DNA of 64,000 nucleotides, taken from assembly GCA_963797185.1 (NCBI GenBank), contig CAWCON010000001.1, positions 1 through 64,000 of the forward strand, read 5' to 3'. The DNA comes from CAWCON01 sp963797185. GTDB taxonomy: Bacteria; Patescibacteriota; Saccharimonadia; Saccharimonadales; UBA4665. Made by a program: the position numbers and the translations under genes. Each line of letters begins with the position of its first letter. Position 1 is the first letter of the stretch. Below, piece after piece: positions 23,626-31,837 of the stretch. The notes under the pieces were generated by a model. It was not told the DNA's origin. It made no database searches and saw nothing but the letters and a program-made list of their open reading frames with translations.

Positions 23626-25377
23626 TCACGTCTCCTTCGCTTGTTTTAATAATACGTCTAATTTTTTTGCTTGTTTTAATAATGTCTGTGTCTCAGACTC
23701 GTTGGCCGTTTCTAGTTGTGAGGCCAGTCTATGTTTTTGGATTTTTACGTATTGCTCAATTAGTCGAGCTTGTAACCGCGCTGCTTCGTATCGAAGTTCC
23801 AGAAGGTCTATGCCTTGGTATAACGCTTCATATTGTAACATTAAAATTTTAACATAATCTGATAGTTGACGCAATTCCGGTATTACGGTAGGATCGCCTG
23901 CAAACTCTAGGTTATTTTTTAAGAAAGCCAGCAATTCTTGCCCAGAATCGGTAAAGAGCATTGTTGATTGAAGGTATAAGGTAAAATCGCGAAGCTTTGG
24001 CTGATGCAACATAAGCGTCAAAAAGTGATCCTGTACCTTAATTGACTCCTCCAACTCTTTATTGACAACCATTGCGTTCGCCGTTTGCCTCTTCCTGAGT
24101 TGCGGCGATGCTTCTGGATGTAGTTTAGTTAACAGAGCCGCCCGACTAACGTCGATTATTTTTGAAATTTTTTCAACGTAATGTTCCTGCTCAACCGGAT
24201 CACTCAACAATGCCACTACCTTGAGTACAATATCGCTGAATTGTCGCTTTCCGACCGCACTGCTCAAATCAAGCTCTTGCCGGTAATGATCTATCAGCCA
24301 GTCGATTGCATACTGTGGCTTCTCCAGAGTCTTTTCCCAAGCCGCTGGATCATCACGAATCAGCTCGTCCGGATCCTTGCCGGCCGGCAAATTGATGATG
24401 CATAAGCTAACATTCGCTTTGCTAGCAATTGGGATTGCCCGTTCGGTTGCCTTAATACCGGCTTTGTCGGCATCAAAACACAACCTAACATCGGTCGTGA
24501 AACGAACGAGCGTTTTCAGGTGCTGCTCCGTCAAAGCCGTACCCGCCGTTGCCACAACTTGCCGAATACCCGCTTGATGGCTAGCGATAACATCGAGATT
24601 GCCTTCAGTTAATACCGCATAGTTTGACTGGCGAATAGCCTCTTTTGCAAAGTGAAGTCCAAAGATATGTCGACTCTTGTCATACAGAATAGTCTGGGGA
24701 GTGTTAATGTACTTCGGTGCATCCGAGTCGTTATTAAGCAGTCTAGCGGTAAAACCGATAACTCGCCCTTGACCGTCAGCCAGAGGAATCATCAACCGTT
24801 CACGAAACATATCGGCACTTCCCTGGTAACGATTGACACTAAGACCGGCTTGCTTGATCTCCTGGTCGGAAAAATTTCGTTTCCGTAGAAAAGTAACGAG
24901 ACTGTTGCCGGCTGCAGGGGCATAGCCAAGCTGCCATTGCAGCGCTGTTGCCTTGCTAAAATTCCGTTTTCTCAGGACATAATCGAGCGCTGTTTTATTG
25001 CGACTGAATTGGACTTGATAGAACTTAGCCGCAAGTTCCAGTACCTCATACAGGCGCTGTTTTTCTTTAGTACGGCTAGCGCTGCTGCTGGTACGATACT
25101 GGGACAAGTCCACCCCGGCTTTTCTGGCAAGAAGTTCGAGCGCATCTTTAAAATCAAGGCCCTCCGTCTCCATAATGAAACTGAATACATTGCCGCCCTT
25201 ACCAGAACTGAAGTCATGCCAAATTTGTTTTTCGGGACTAACAATAAAACTTGGCGTCTTTTCGTTGCTAAACGGACTGAGACCACGCCAGTTACGTCCA
25301 GCTCGTTTCAGTTGGACGTATTCGCCGATGACATCTTCAATGTTCAAACGGCTTTTGACTTCCTCAATCGCATCCAT
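23626..25377 (-). CDS. dnaG: DNA primase lacking all CHC2 zinc ligands
   Basis: 583 residues. The N-terminal zinc-binding module keeps its sequence frame (GRNWRGLSPFSNEKTPSF, WHDFSSGKGGNVFSF) but the four ligands are changed: CPFH is SPFS (S34, S37) and CFGC is DFSS (D55, S58). The catalytic core is intact, with the TOPRIM motifs LTEGNLDVIA and CFDADKAGIKA. A helical C-terminal region should contact the helicase. It makes RNA primers. The fold probably persists without zinc, since the surrounding residues are conserved. TACAAT (25386-25391) ends 8 nt before the ATG. The gene heads the dnaG-rpoD-kinase run. Confidence 0.94.
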   Translation of the reverse strand: MDAIEEVKSRLNIEDVIGEYVQLKRAGRNWRGLSPFSNEKTPSFIVSPEKQIWHDFSSGKGGNVFSFIMETEGLDFKDALELLARKAGVDLSQYRTSSSASRTKEKQRLYEVLELAAKFYQVQFSRNKTALDYVLRKRNFSKATALQWQLGYAPAAGNSLVTFLRKRNFSDQEIKQAGLSVNRYQGSADMFRERLMIPLADGQGRVIGFTARLLNNDSDAPKYINTPQTILYDKSRHIFGLHFAKEAIRQSNYAVLTEGNLDVIASHQAGIRQVVATAGTALTEQHLKTLVRFTTDVRLCFDADKAGIKATERAIPIASKANVSLCIINLPAGKDPDELIRDDPAAWEKTLEKPQYAIDWLIDHYRQELDLSSAVGKRQFSDIVLKVVALLSDPVEQEHYVEKISKIIDVSRAALLTKLHPEASPQLRKRQTANAMVVNKELEESIKVQDHFLTLMLHQPKLRDFTLYLQSTMLFTDSGQELLAFLKNNLEFAGDPTVIPELRQLSDYVKILMLQYEALYQGIDLLELRYEAARLQARLIEQYVKIQKHRLASQLETANESETQTLLKQAKKLDVLLKQAKET

Positions 25378-25385
25378 TTATCTTC

Positions 25386-25391
25386 ATTGTA
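25386..25391 (-). promoter_or_regulatory. Putative -10 of near-leaderless dnaG promoter
   Basis: TACAAT on the minus strand, preceded by GG, 8 nt before the dnaG ATG. No clear -35. Confidence 0.45.
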
Positions 25392-25440
25392 CCTTACTTG
25401 CCTCTGGGAGCATGAAGTCTCTTGTGGTTAAATAAGGACT

Positions 25441-26061
25441 ATGCCGAATGATCAGCCACAATCAACAAACCATTATGATTTCTTATATGCACCGCCACCA
25501 AAACGCCGGATTTTCAGTAACCAAACCTCTTTTAAGCAACGCTTGCTGTTTGTAGTAGGTGGCGGAGTCGGACTTATCATCATTGCGATCATCTTCTTTT
25601 CGTTAATTGGCGGGAGCAGTAGCGGTTCCACTTCTGGCTTATTAGCATTAGCCCAGCAACAAACTGAGATGATCAGAGTAGCCACTGAAGCCGAACCCCA
25701 AGTTTCACAGCAGACTACGAAAAATTTTGCTGCTACGACTACGCTAGTGCTTACAAGTGATACGCGGCAATTACAAGCCTATATGAGCAAGAACGGCCAG
25801 AAAGTTACCGCAAAGGAACTATCTGCCAAACAAAGCGCAACTACTGATAGTGATTTAGCATCAGCCCTTCAAAACGGTGATTATGACGTCATTTTCTTAG
25901 AAATTATGTCCGATGAACTCACTCAATACACAACCACGCTGAAAATAACATACAATGCCGACAATTCAGGCAATTTACGGTTACTGCTTCAGGACATGTA
26001 TCATAGCGCCAATCTATTAACGACTCAGGCCAGTGACGCTACGACAGCCGTAAAAGGTTAG
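25441..26061 (+). CDS. Single-pass membrane hypothetical protein
   Basis: 206 residues. About 30 polar, Pro/Gln/Arg-rich residues are followed by one membrane segment (LLFVVGGGVGLIIIAIIFFSLIGG, about 31-54), then a Gly/Ser linker and a helical outer domain (LALAQQQTEMIRVATEAEPQV, continuing with Thr/Gln-rich helices). An N-in, C-out orientation fits the positive residues before the segment. AAGGACT lies just before the ATG. Not recognised; many Saccharibacteria carry such proteins. It overlaps the convergent YjbR stop by 4 bases. Confidence 0.65.
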   Translation: MPNDQPQSTNHYDFLYAPPPKRRIFSNQTSFKQRLLFVVGGGVGLIIIAIIFFSLIGGSSSGSTSGLLALAQQQTEMIRVATEAEPQVSQQTTKNFAATTTLVLTSDTRQLQAYMSKNGQKVTAKELSAKQSATTDSDLASALQNGDYDVIFLEIMSDELTQYTTTLKITYNADNSGNLRLLLQDMYHSANLLTTQASDATTAVKG

Positions 26062-26387
26062 TCGTTGCTTGTTTTTGTTACTAACTGATAGCTGTGATTA
26101 ATTAAATCCTGGACTTCTTGCCAGCCTAGCTGACCGGTTAGCGCTAAAGTATTCCAATGTTTTTTATTGAGATGGTAGCCGGGCATAACACTTTCATAGC
26201 GATCACGCAGTGTTTCTGCTAATTGGGGATCACACTTAAGACTTAGACGAAGTGGTTGACTGCCCTCTTCTATCAGTGCAAACATCTTGCCTTCGGTTTT
26301 GTAAACCGCTACTCCTTTACCAAACGGATAATCGAGCTGCGCGTTTGGCATTGATAGAATATATGCTTCAACTGTTTTGTGATCCAT
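26058..26387 (-). CDS. MmcQ/YjbR family protein
   Basis: 109 residues, the normal size. The signature is strong: YPFGKGVAVYKTEGKMFALI, LRLSLKCDPQLAETLRDRY and MPGYHLNKKHWNTLAL, with a C-terminal LINHSYQLV. The fold (CyaY-like/winged) is thought to bind DNA, but the physiological role is unclear; some members are fused to or near tellurite-resistance or nuclease proteins. It overlaps the end of the oligoribonuclease gene by 20 bases, so the two are co-translated. Confidence 0.88.
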   Translation of the reverse strand: MDHKTVEAYILSMPNAQLDYPFGKGVAVYKTEGKMFALIEEGSQPLRLSLKCDPQLAETLRDRYESVMPGYHLNKKHWNTLALTGQLGWQEVQDLINHSYQLVTKTSND

Positions 26388-26928
26388 GCTGCAACCATTC
26401 GAGGTAATACTGAAGCTCTGCTATCGAAGCTTGAATATCGTCAAATGCCCGGTGAACATCCTTCTTTTCATACTCAAGCGCATACTTTCCCTGCATTAGA
26501 ACTTTAAAACTGCTAACATCCAGCATTCGGTAATGCAACAGCGCGTCCACTTCTGGCCACCACTGTTTAATAAACGATCGGTCGTTATGAATTGAGTTAC
26601 CGGCTAGGATAGCTGGCTCGTCACCAAATTGCGCCTGAATAAAACCAACGAGTTCATGCTTAACATCGCTCTCTGGCCGACCACTTGCCCGCACACGTTC
26701 AGTCAATCCGCTCTTGGCATGTTGTTGGGCTGCCCATTCGTTCATTTCAACAAGTTTATCTTCCGGCTGAGAGATAATTGCTTCGTAACTGGCAAGGGTT
26801 TTAAATTGAAAATTTGTTACCTCAACCGCTACTTCTATAATGACGTCTTTCGTAGGACTCAGCCCGGTCATCTCCAAATCGACCCACAACAGTTTAGTTG
26901 GCAACACATGCTTGTCGATATCCGGCAT
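26368..26928 (-). CDS. orn: Oligoribonuclease
   Basis: 186 residues, a DEDDh exonuclease. LLWVDLEMTGLSPTKDVIIEVA has the first D and E, SIHNDRSFIKQWWPEVD the second Asp, and HRAFDDIQASIAEL the final H and D. It degrades 2-5-nt RNAs left by RNase J and PNPase to mononucleotides, completing the decay set in this window. AAGGAG is 11 nt before the ATG. The YjbR gene overlaps its stop. Confidence 0.94.
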   Translation of the reverse strand: MPDIDKHVLPTKLLWVDLEMTGLSPTKDVIIEVAVEVTNFQFKTLASYEAIISQPEDKLVEMNEWAAQQHAKSGLTERVRASGRPESDVKHELVGFIQAQFGDEPAILAGNSIHNDRSFIKQWWPEVDALLHYRMLDVSSFKVLMQGKYALEYEKKDVHRAFDDIQASIAELQYYLEWLQHGSQNS

Positions 26929-27094
26929 ATATACGTAAACTCCTTAGATCATGGCGTAATCTTCGCTCAGTGATTGGCTCTATAATACCAAATTGTTGCG
27001 TGGCATGTGTCCAGAAGTTATAGGTAATGCTGTTCGACTCAGATAACTTCCCCCAAAAAAGACAGTCTCAGGATAACTCAATTAAAGAGTTAGA
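26929..27094. other. Intergenic region between FMN reductase and orn
   Basis: No real ORF; the plus-strand reading here is the antisense of the reductase. It holds the orn Shine-Dalgarno at its start and the FMN reductase terminator at its end. Confidence 0.4.
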
Positions 27095-27096
27095 CT
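27055..27096 (-). terminator. Intrinsic terminator of the FMN reductase gene
   Basis: On the minus strand AGTCTAACTC pairs with GAGTT and AGACT on the other side of a short loop and a bulge, followed by TTTTTT (27055-27060). The 5' arm overlaps the gene's TAG stop. Confidence 0.65.
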
Positions 27097-27691
27097 ATGA
27101 ATTGTCCTTTTCGCGAGCCGTCTTCAGAGCATTCGCATACCAGATAAGTTCTTTTAGAAGATTATCGAGCGCCGTCTGCGGCCCATGCGGGATTGCCTTG
27201 ATGTCAGCATTCAGTTCACCATCTTCACTGATTACCTCACCGACACGCCCAGCAACAAATGCGACCGCATCGGGAATAGGGACTGCTCGTGATTCAGATA
27301 AGACTTCTTTGAGAATAACAATAGCTCGAGCACCACCGACGCTGCCGTGAGCAACTAGCGTTACTGGCTTATGATTAAGTTGCCAGTCAACATAATCAAT
27401 CGCGTTCTTCAGTACGGCCGACGGTGCGTGGTTGTATTCTGGTGTTACAAAAATTACCGCATCAAAGCCATCAAGTTTCTTAAGCCACTTTGCAACCGTC
27501 TCATCAGGTTTACGGTCGGGATTAAATCGGGGAGAAGCTACCTCGTCAAAAAATGGCATTGGGTAATCAACTAAATCTATCAGTTCAGCCTCTACGTCTG
27601 GCTGATTTTCAGTGTTACGTAATACCCATTTTGCTAATCGTTCAGTTTTTCGTTCGGGGCGAGTCGCTCCAAGAATAATGCCTATTTTCAT
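27095..27691 (-). CDS. NADPH-dependent FMN reductase (flavodoxin-like)
   Basis: 198 residues. GIILGATRPERKTERLAKW is the phosphate-binding loop, FVTPEYNHAPSAVLKNAIDYV the PEYN motif that holds the flavin, and AHGSVGGARAIVIL the later loop. These enzymes reduce FMN or quinones and often protect against quinone or electrophile stress. AAAGGAGG precedes the ATG. It is divergent from an HxlR-type regulator, and two copies of a 16-base element lie between them, which fits control by that regulator in response to quinones or aldehydes (inference from the HxlR/YodB family). Confidence 0.88.
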   Translation of the reverse strand: MKIGIILGATRPERKTERLAKWVLRNTENQPDVEAELIDLVDYPMPFFDEVASPRFNPDRKPDETVAKWLKKLDGFDAVIFVTPEYNHAPSAVLKNAIDYVDWQLNHKPVTLVAHGSVGGARAIVILKEVLSESRAVPIPDAVAFVAGRVGEVISEDGELNADIKAIPHGPQTALDNLLKELIWYANALKTAREKDNS

Positions 27692-27710
27692 GATAATCCT
27701 CCTTTACGTG

Positions 27711-27767
27711 GTATACTTTGTATAGTAATTAACCAGTATAGATCCTATACTATACTTTGTAAAGTAT
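27711..27767. promoter_or_regulatory. Putative HxlR operators: two direct repeats and an inverted repeat
   Basis: TATACTTTGTATAGTA (27712-27727) and TATACTTTGTAAAGTA (27751-27766) differ at one base and are 39 bp apart. Between them GTATAG-ATC-CTATAC (27736-27750) is a perfect inverted repeat. The second copy overlaps the regulator's start codon and contains TATACT 9 nt before it, so binding would block the regulator's own promoter and the divergent reductase. Confidence 0.65.
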
Positions 27768-28125
27768 GAAACCTATCCCCTCTCACTGCTCTTCAGTTGA
27801 ACCAACCGATGGATGCGTTGCTAGTGCCATGGAAATTATTGGCAATAAATGGACTGCTCTTATTTTGCGCGATCTAGTAGATGAACCACGACGATTTGGC
27901 GAGTTAGAACAATCCATAAGCGGTATAAGTCCACGGACTTTATCTCAGAGATTGGATGATCTTGAGATGCATTCTATTATCAGTAAAAAGAGTTTCGCGG
28001 AAGTGCCGCCTCGAATTGAATACAGTCTAACCCCCAAAGGCCGCGACTTAATCCCAATCCTACAACAAATGGGCAACTGGGGAGCTAAGTATCGCGCCAC
28101 CAGTGAAGAACACGCTCAGCAGTAG
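27766..28125 (+). CDS. HxlR-family transcriptional regulator
   Basis: 119 residues, standard HxlR size. A cysteine near the N-terminus (C7) and another in GCVASAMEIIGNKWTALILRDL fit the family; the winged helix continues FGELEQSISGISPRTLSQRLDDLE and SLTPKGRDLIPIL. HxlR proteins are MarR-like dimers, several of which sense electrophiles by cysteine modification. It is divergent from the FMN reductase with two candidate operators between. TATACT lies 9 nt before the start, leaving nearly no leader. Its 3' end overlaps the convergent gene at 28085 by 41 bases. Confidence 0.9.
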   Translation: MKPIPSHCSSVEPTDGCVASAMEIIGNKWTALILRDLVDEPRRFGELEQSISGISPRTLSQRLDDLEMHSIISKKSFAEVPPRIEYSLTPKGRDLIPILQQMGNWGAKYRATSEEHAQQ

Positions 28126-28450
28126 CTTGATCAGTGCTGAGGGCTATCTCACTATAAGGAAAGTCATGGGTCTCAATCGATAATACATTTACCGAGCGAC
28201 GGCGTAAGCCACGTGCACCTCTAAGGTAAAGTAATATCGTTGTTGAGCCTCGAAATATTCCAGCCGATATTATCCCCGGAATGCTCGTGCCGACAATTCG
28301 AATAACACCGTTAGAGCGTTCATAGTGTTCGTGCCACTTTACTCCTGCGATCGATTGTTTAGGAATAATGATTTGGTTGCGGAGCGCTAAGACTTTTTCC
28401 CACCCCGTAAATAGAATCATGAGTGTATCGTCAGTAAAACTAATCTTCAT
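28085..28450 (-). CDS. Small hypothetical protein, PH-like pattern
   Basis: 121 residues from the ATG at 28450, which directly follows the msrB stop; the frame stays open for another 54 codons upstream inside msrB, but that part is the wrong frame of a real gene. The sequence alternates beta strands (MKISFTDDTLMILFTGWEKV, NGVIRIVGTSIPG, TTILLYLRG) and ends in a helix (DQATAERVLHWW), similar to bacterial PH-domain-like proteins. No membrane segment. Function unknown. It is co-transcribed with msrB and overlaps the convergent hxlR-type gene by 41 bases. Confidence 0.6.
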   Translation of the reverse strand: MKISFTDDTLMILFTGWEKVLALRNQIIIPKQSIAGVKWHEHYERSNGVIRIVGTSIPGIISAGIFRGSTTILLYLRGARGLRRRSVNVLSIETHDFPYSEIALSTDQATAERVLHWWRDT

Positions 28451-28451
28451 A

Positions 28452-28865
28452 TTATCGATCGGAGGTTTTTGGTTTAAAATCAAGGGCCGCTGAATTAATA
28501 CAGTAATGCATCCCGCCAGGTTGTTCGGGCGCATCATCAAATAGGTGGCCGAGATGACTACCGCAATTACTGCAAACCACCTCTGTGCGATGCATTCCGA
28601 AAGATGTGTCATCCTTAAGTGTCACATTGCCCTTTTTAGCTACATCATAAAAGCTCGGCCATCCATCACGAGTCCCAAATTTTGTGTCTGAGCTAAAAAG
28701 CGGCTGGCCGCACGCTTGGCAAACATAAGTGCCAGCTTTGGTGTTATAGAGCAGCTTACCGCTAAACGGTGCTTCGGTCCCCTGCTGACGCAACACACGA
28801 TACTGTTCGGGCGTCAGCTTTTGACGCCAGTCTTCTTCGCTCATATCAGAAATAGATTTATCCAT
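28452..28865 (-). CDS. msrB: Peptide methionine-R-sulfoxide reductase MsrB
   Basis: 137 residues from the ATG at 28865 (an in-frame start at 28886 adds 7). Zinc pairs CQAC and CSNC, the RDGWPSFYD and GSHLGHLFDD segments, and the catalytic MHYCINSAALDF cysteine are all present, so this is an intact zinc-type MsrB. It repairs methionine-R-sulfoxide. No fused MsrA. The start overlaps the end of the MscL gene by 8 bases. Confidence 0.95.
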   Translation of the reverse strand: MDKSISDMSEEDWRQKLTPEQYRVLRQQGTEAPFSGKLLYNTKAGTYVCQACGQPLFSSDTKFGTRDGWPSFYDVAKKGNVTLKDDTSFGMHRTEVVCSNCGSHLGHLFDDAPEQPGGMHYCINSAALDFKPKTSDR

Positions 28866-29256
28866 TTGGCTTATCCAGTTTATCAAGTTTAAAGATCTTT
28901 ATGATAGCGAATAATGTCGCCATTACCGCTATGAAGTCAATGAACGCATATAAAAACGCCCCCCACGTAAAATCTAATGTTCTGTGCGCAATATGGACGA
29001 TGGTCTGTTTTTTAGTATAGGACCCACCGTCGCCAATCAGAGCCGATACAATCGGTGTCACAAAACTGGCATTGAGCTGATCAACGAGGGCCTTTACCTG
29101 AGTACCCAACACCAGTCCAATAGCCAACCCAACAATTGCATGTTGCCTTAAGAATTCGACAAAGTCGTTAACATGGCGAGGAGCTGTCACTCTTCTTCGA
29201 GTGGTAGGTTTGGATTGGGTTGCAGATTTCAATGTCTGTTTAGAGTTAGCTGCCAT
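28858..29256 (-). CDS. mscL: Large-conductance mechanosensitive channel, MscL family
   Basis: 132 residues. A basic 30-residue tail precedes VNDFVEFLRQHAIVGLAIGLVLGTQVKALVDQL, matching the MscL N-terminal helix and TM1 pore helix; FVTPIVSALIGD and LDFTWGAFLYAFIDFIAVMATLFAIIKIF give the loop and TM2. TM1's start differs from the usual FRGNVVDLAVG (RQHAIVGLAIG). It releases solutes on osmotic down-shock. It lies just after argS (14 bases) and overlaps msrB, suggesting one transcript. Confidence 0.85.
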   Translation of the reverse strand: MAANSKQTLKSATQSKPTTRRRVTAPRHVNDFVEFLRQHAIVGLAIGLVLGTQVKALVDQLNASFVTPIVSALIGDGGSYTKKQTIVHIAHRTLDFTWGAFLYAFIDFIAVMATLFAIIKIFKLDKLDKPNG

Positions 29257-29270
29257 AGATGTTTTCCTGA

Positions 29271-30983
29271 TTACATTTTATCAACAATTGGGATGCCAAG
29301 CAGTATTAAGCCAGCCTGCAAGACTTGGGCGTACTGCGTGGCTAGTGCTAGACGAATTGTCTGCCTCTCGTGATTAAGCACGCGGTTGTGCTCGTAAAAA
29401 TAATTAAATGTTTGCGCCAGTTCATAGAGATACGTGCAAATATGATGCGGTAAAAGTTCTCGAGTAGCTTGATCGACAATAGCAGGATATTGGCTGAGCT
29501 TACGAAGGAGTGTCCGCTCATCAGCTTCCAGCTCTTGGATTGTTTCGGGTTGAGCCTCTGATGGTGCTTTCGACAATATACTCATTGCCCGTACATATGC
29601 GTATTGTAGGTAGGGGCCACTATTACCCTTGAGACTAACCGACTCTACCGGATCATAGATAATGTCGCCACCCAACCGCTGTTTTAAAAATGAATACTTA
29701 ACCGCGCCAAGCATAATCTTTTCGTTGTCATTCCCGGAAATTGCTTTATTGGCGGAGACGGTAGTATCAAGTACATCAGTGGCTAGAATAACTTTTCCTT
29801 TTCGGCTACTCATTTTAACCCCGCCCTGTAACTTAACAACTCCGTGAGTAAGGTGGGTTGTATTGGCTGCAAGTTTTGCAATTTCGGGTTCGAACTGTTC
29901 AATTGCTTTTAGTACCACTGCCATGTATTGTTGTTGCTCACTACCAGTAATGATAACGGAGCGATTAAAATGATAATCGTTCCACTTCAGCATAGTAAGG
30001 CCAACATCCTTTGTCTCGTAAGTTGGCAGTCCTTGTTGGGTAATAAAGACTCTGGTGTGGAGTCCATACTTCTCACCATGAAACACAATTGCACCCTCCG
30101 ACTCGGCAAACACACTGCCAAGATGCGCTTTAACTGTTTTAACCCCTAACTCCAGAGTAGCGCTCTCGGGGTAGTACTTTTCAAAATGACAGCCAATGCG
30201 GTCATAAAACATCTCAAAATAGTCATAACTCCATTGGCGGCAGGTCCAGTAAATTCGAGCCAACGCCGATTCATGATCATCATCTGCGTGCAGTTGATAG
30301 ATCTGTTTATTCAACTCTGCTATCTTTTGCTTGGTGTTATTCAAGTCCTCTTCGTATGCCGTAGTCCCGAGTTGATAGCACTGGGCGAGCCAAGCAGATC
30401 GGTCTTCCAGCGAATCATAAGCCCGCTCTTTAATTTCCGAGTTGGCCCGATCAAATTGTGGTAAGTCGCTGGCGGTTCCTAGATACAAGATTGCCCATAA
30501 TGTTCTCGCCACATGAAGTCCAACATCTCCTCCGAAATTAACTCTATGAACAACCGCCCCAGCTATTGCAAATAAATTAGCGATAGCGTCACCAACAACG
30601 CTCGTATATAGATGACCGGCGTGTAGTACTTTGAAAGGATTTGGGTCAGAATACTCGACTACCACAATCTGATTACTTAACGTTTCGTCGATAGGAGCCC
30701 TCGCTGTATCCCAGAGCGCCCGGTCATTGAGCCGAAAGTTGATAAAACCGGGAGCTACCACCGCCACCTCTCTAACAGTATCGTGCAATACTGTTCGCAG
30801 CTGTTCGGCCAGTTCCTCGGCCACTTCCTGAGGCTTTTTAGCTACCTTTGAAGCTACCTGTAACGCAATGTTGGTTGAGTAATCACCAAACTCTTCGTCA
30901 CACCACTCAAGCCTCGGCAAAATCTCGAGCTGATAACGCTCACGCAGGACGGTAGCAATAGTTTGTTCTAATTGCTTTTGCAT
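29271..30983 (-). CDS. argS: Arginyl-tRNA synthetase
   Basis: 570 residues, class Ia. An N-terminal Add1 domain, then the active-site motif in SDPNPFKVLHAGHLYTS (HAGH at 121-124), and GGVKMSSRKGKVI as the KMSKS loop, followed by the DALR anticodon-binding domain (TYLYELAQTFNYFYEHNRVL, ending GIPIVDKM). It charges tRNA-Arg; a tRNA-Arg(GCG) gene lies at 47500-47575. TATACT (30991-30996) ends 7 nt before the ATG with no Shine-Dalgarno sequence. Confidence 0.96.
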   Translation of the reverse strand: MQKQLEQTIATVLRERYQLEILPRLEWCDEEFGDYSTNIALQVASKVAKKPQEVAEELAEQLRTVLHDTVREVAVVAPGFINFRLNDRALWDTARAPIDETLSNQIVVVEYSDPNPFKVLHAGHLYTSVVGDAIANLFAIAGAVVHRVNFGGDVGLHVARTLWAILYLGTASDLPQFDRANSEIKERAYDSLEDRSAWLAQCYQLGTTAYEEDLNNTKQKIAELNKQIYQLHADDDHESALARIYWTCRQWSYDYFEMFYDRIGCHFEKYYPESATLELGVKTVKAHLGSVFAESEGAIVFHGEKYGLHTRVFITQQGLPTYETKDVGLTMLKWNDYHFNRSVIITGSEQQQYMAVVLKAIEQFEPEIAKLAANTTHLTHGVVKLQGGVKMSSRKGKVILATDVLDTTVSANKAISGNDNEKIMLGAVKYSFLKQRLGGDIIYDPVESVSLKGNSGPYLQYAYVRAMSILSKAPSEAQPETIQELEADERTLLRKLSQYPAIVDQATRELLPHHICTYLYELAQTFNYFYEHNRVLNHERQTIRLALATQYAQVLQAGLILLGIPIVDKM

Positions 30984-30990
30984 CAGTCAG

Positions 30991-30996
30991 AGTATA
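30991..30996 (-). promoter_or_regulatory. -10 of leaderless argS promoter
   Basis: TATACT on the minus strand, 7 nt before the ATG at 30983; TGT stands before it (an extended -10-like context). No clear -35. Confidence 0.55.
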
Positions 30997-31067
30997 ACAG
31001 ATTATAGGGTGGGTGAATTGTCTCCAATAAGTTATCCTGCTTCCTGGATAGAATCTCGCAAAAATTA

Positions 31068-31817
31068 TCACACACCAAGACGGCCGACAAAATGATCGTT
31101 ACAGGTATAGTCCTGGTCAAGCTTTGGGGTAAATTGAGTTAGCCAGGTTACTCCACCGGTAAAATTTTGTTGGTTGCAATATGCCACAGCTATCGATTGA
31201 TTGGTGCTGCCGGTAGCTACCCAAGCCGGCAAGTCATTACGCCAGCCGCCAGTTATGGCCTGCCACTGCGCCGGATATGCGTAGAACCCGATTGTAGCCA
31301 GAAAATTATGCTGCTCAAGTGCGTCGACAGCTCCTTGCAAAGAGGCCCTATTAATCATTTGATTATCGGTCCAGCTATTTTCGGTCTCAACATCAAGCCA
31401 CCACACCGAACTGGCAATTCCTCGGTTGGCTGCGTAAACCACCGCATTCAAAGTAGCGTTGTAACCGTAGTTATAGGCCAAGCAGCTGTCGGTACGTTTT
31501 GCGCAATCAAGCGGAAAAGTTGCAAATTTCTGACCGTAACTGCGCCCGGGGTAGCCGGTATTAATATAGAGAGCATATTTAAAGAATTCTCCTGTTTCTT
31601 TTACTAGACACGGATTGGCTGTAAAATCGAGACCATCGTTAATACCCACAATGCCGTAATCGGCTTGCAATGGCGGACTACTATTACAGTTGGGCCAAGA
31701 AATATCAACCACTTTTCGAGATGGTGGCGGCCCCATAGCAGCAACACTCACAATGGCGGCAATCATTATTCCCACTAAACCTACGGCAGTAATCAGATTA
31801 ATGGTGAAGTTTTTCAC
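31068..31817 (-). CDS. Secreted GH25/DUF1906-like TIM-barrel protein
   Basis: 249 residues with a GTG start. One N-terminal hydrophobic segment (LITAVGLVGIMIAAIVSVAAM) is a signal peptide or anchor. The mature part begins VVDISWPNCNS, then YGIVGINDGLDFTANPCL, YALYINTGYPGRSYG, and SSVWWLDVETENSW, the pattern of lysozyme-like GH25 and Rv2525c-type (DUF1906) barrels, with D and E in LDVETENSW as possible catalytic acids. Several cysteines (NPCL, LDCAKRTDSC, YTCND) suggest disulfides. It may cut cell-wall glycan, of the host or of the cell itself; substrate not shown. Downstream of a DUF1361 gene by 20 bases. Confidence 0.7.
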   Translation of the reverse strand: MKNFTINLITAVGLVGIMIAAIVSVAAMGPPPSRKVVDISWPNCNSSPPLQADYGIVGINDGLDFTANPCLVKETGEFFKYALYINTGYPGRSYGQKFATFPLDCAKRTDSCLAYNYGYNATLNAVVYAANRGIASSVWWLDVETENSWTDNQMINRASLQGAVDALEQHNFLATIGFYAYPAQWQAITGGWRNDLPAWVATGSTNQSIAVAYCNQQNFTGGVTWLTQFTPKLDQDYTCNDHFVGRLGV

Positions 31818-31837
31818 GATAGCGCCGTATCAACCAA

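Noticed and set aside
27027..27350. Plus-strand frame opposite the FMN reductase
   Set aside because: Antisense of a well-supported gene and crosses its terminator.
28452..28612. 54-codon upstream extension of the PH-like gene
   Set aside because: It lies in another frame of msrB, which is clearly real; the ATG at 28450 follows the msrB stop directly.
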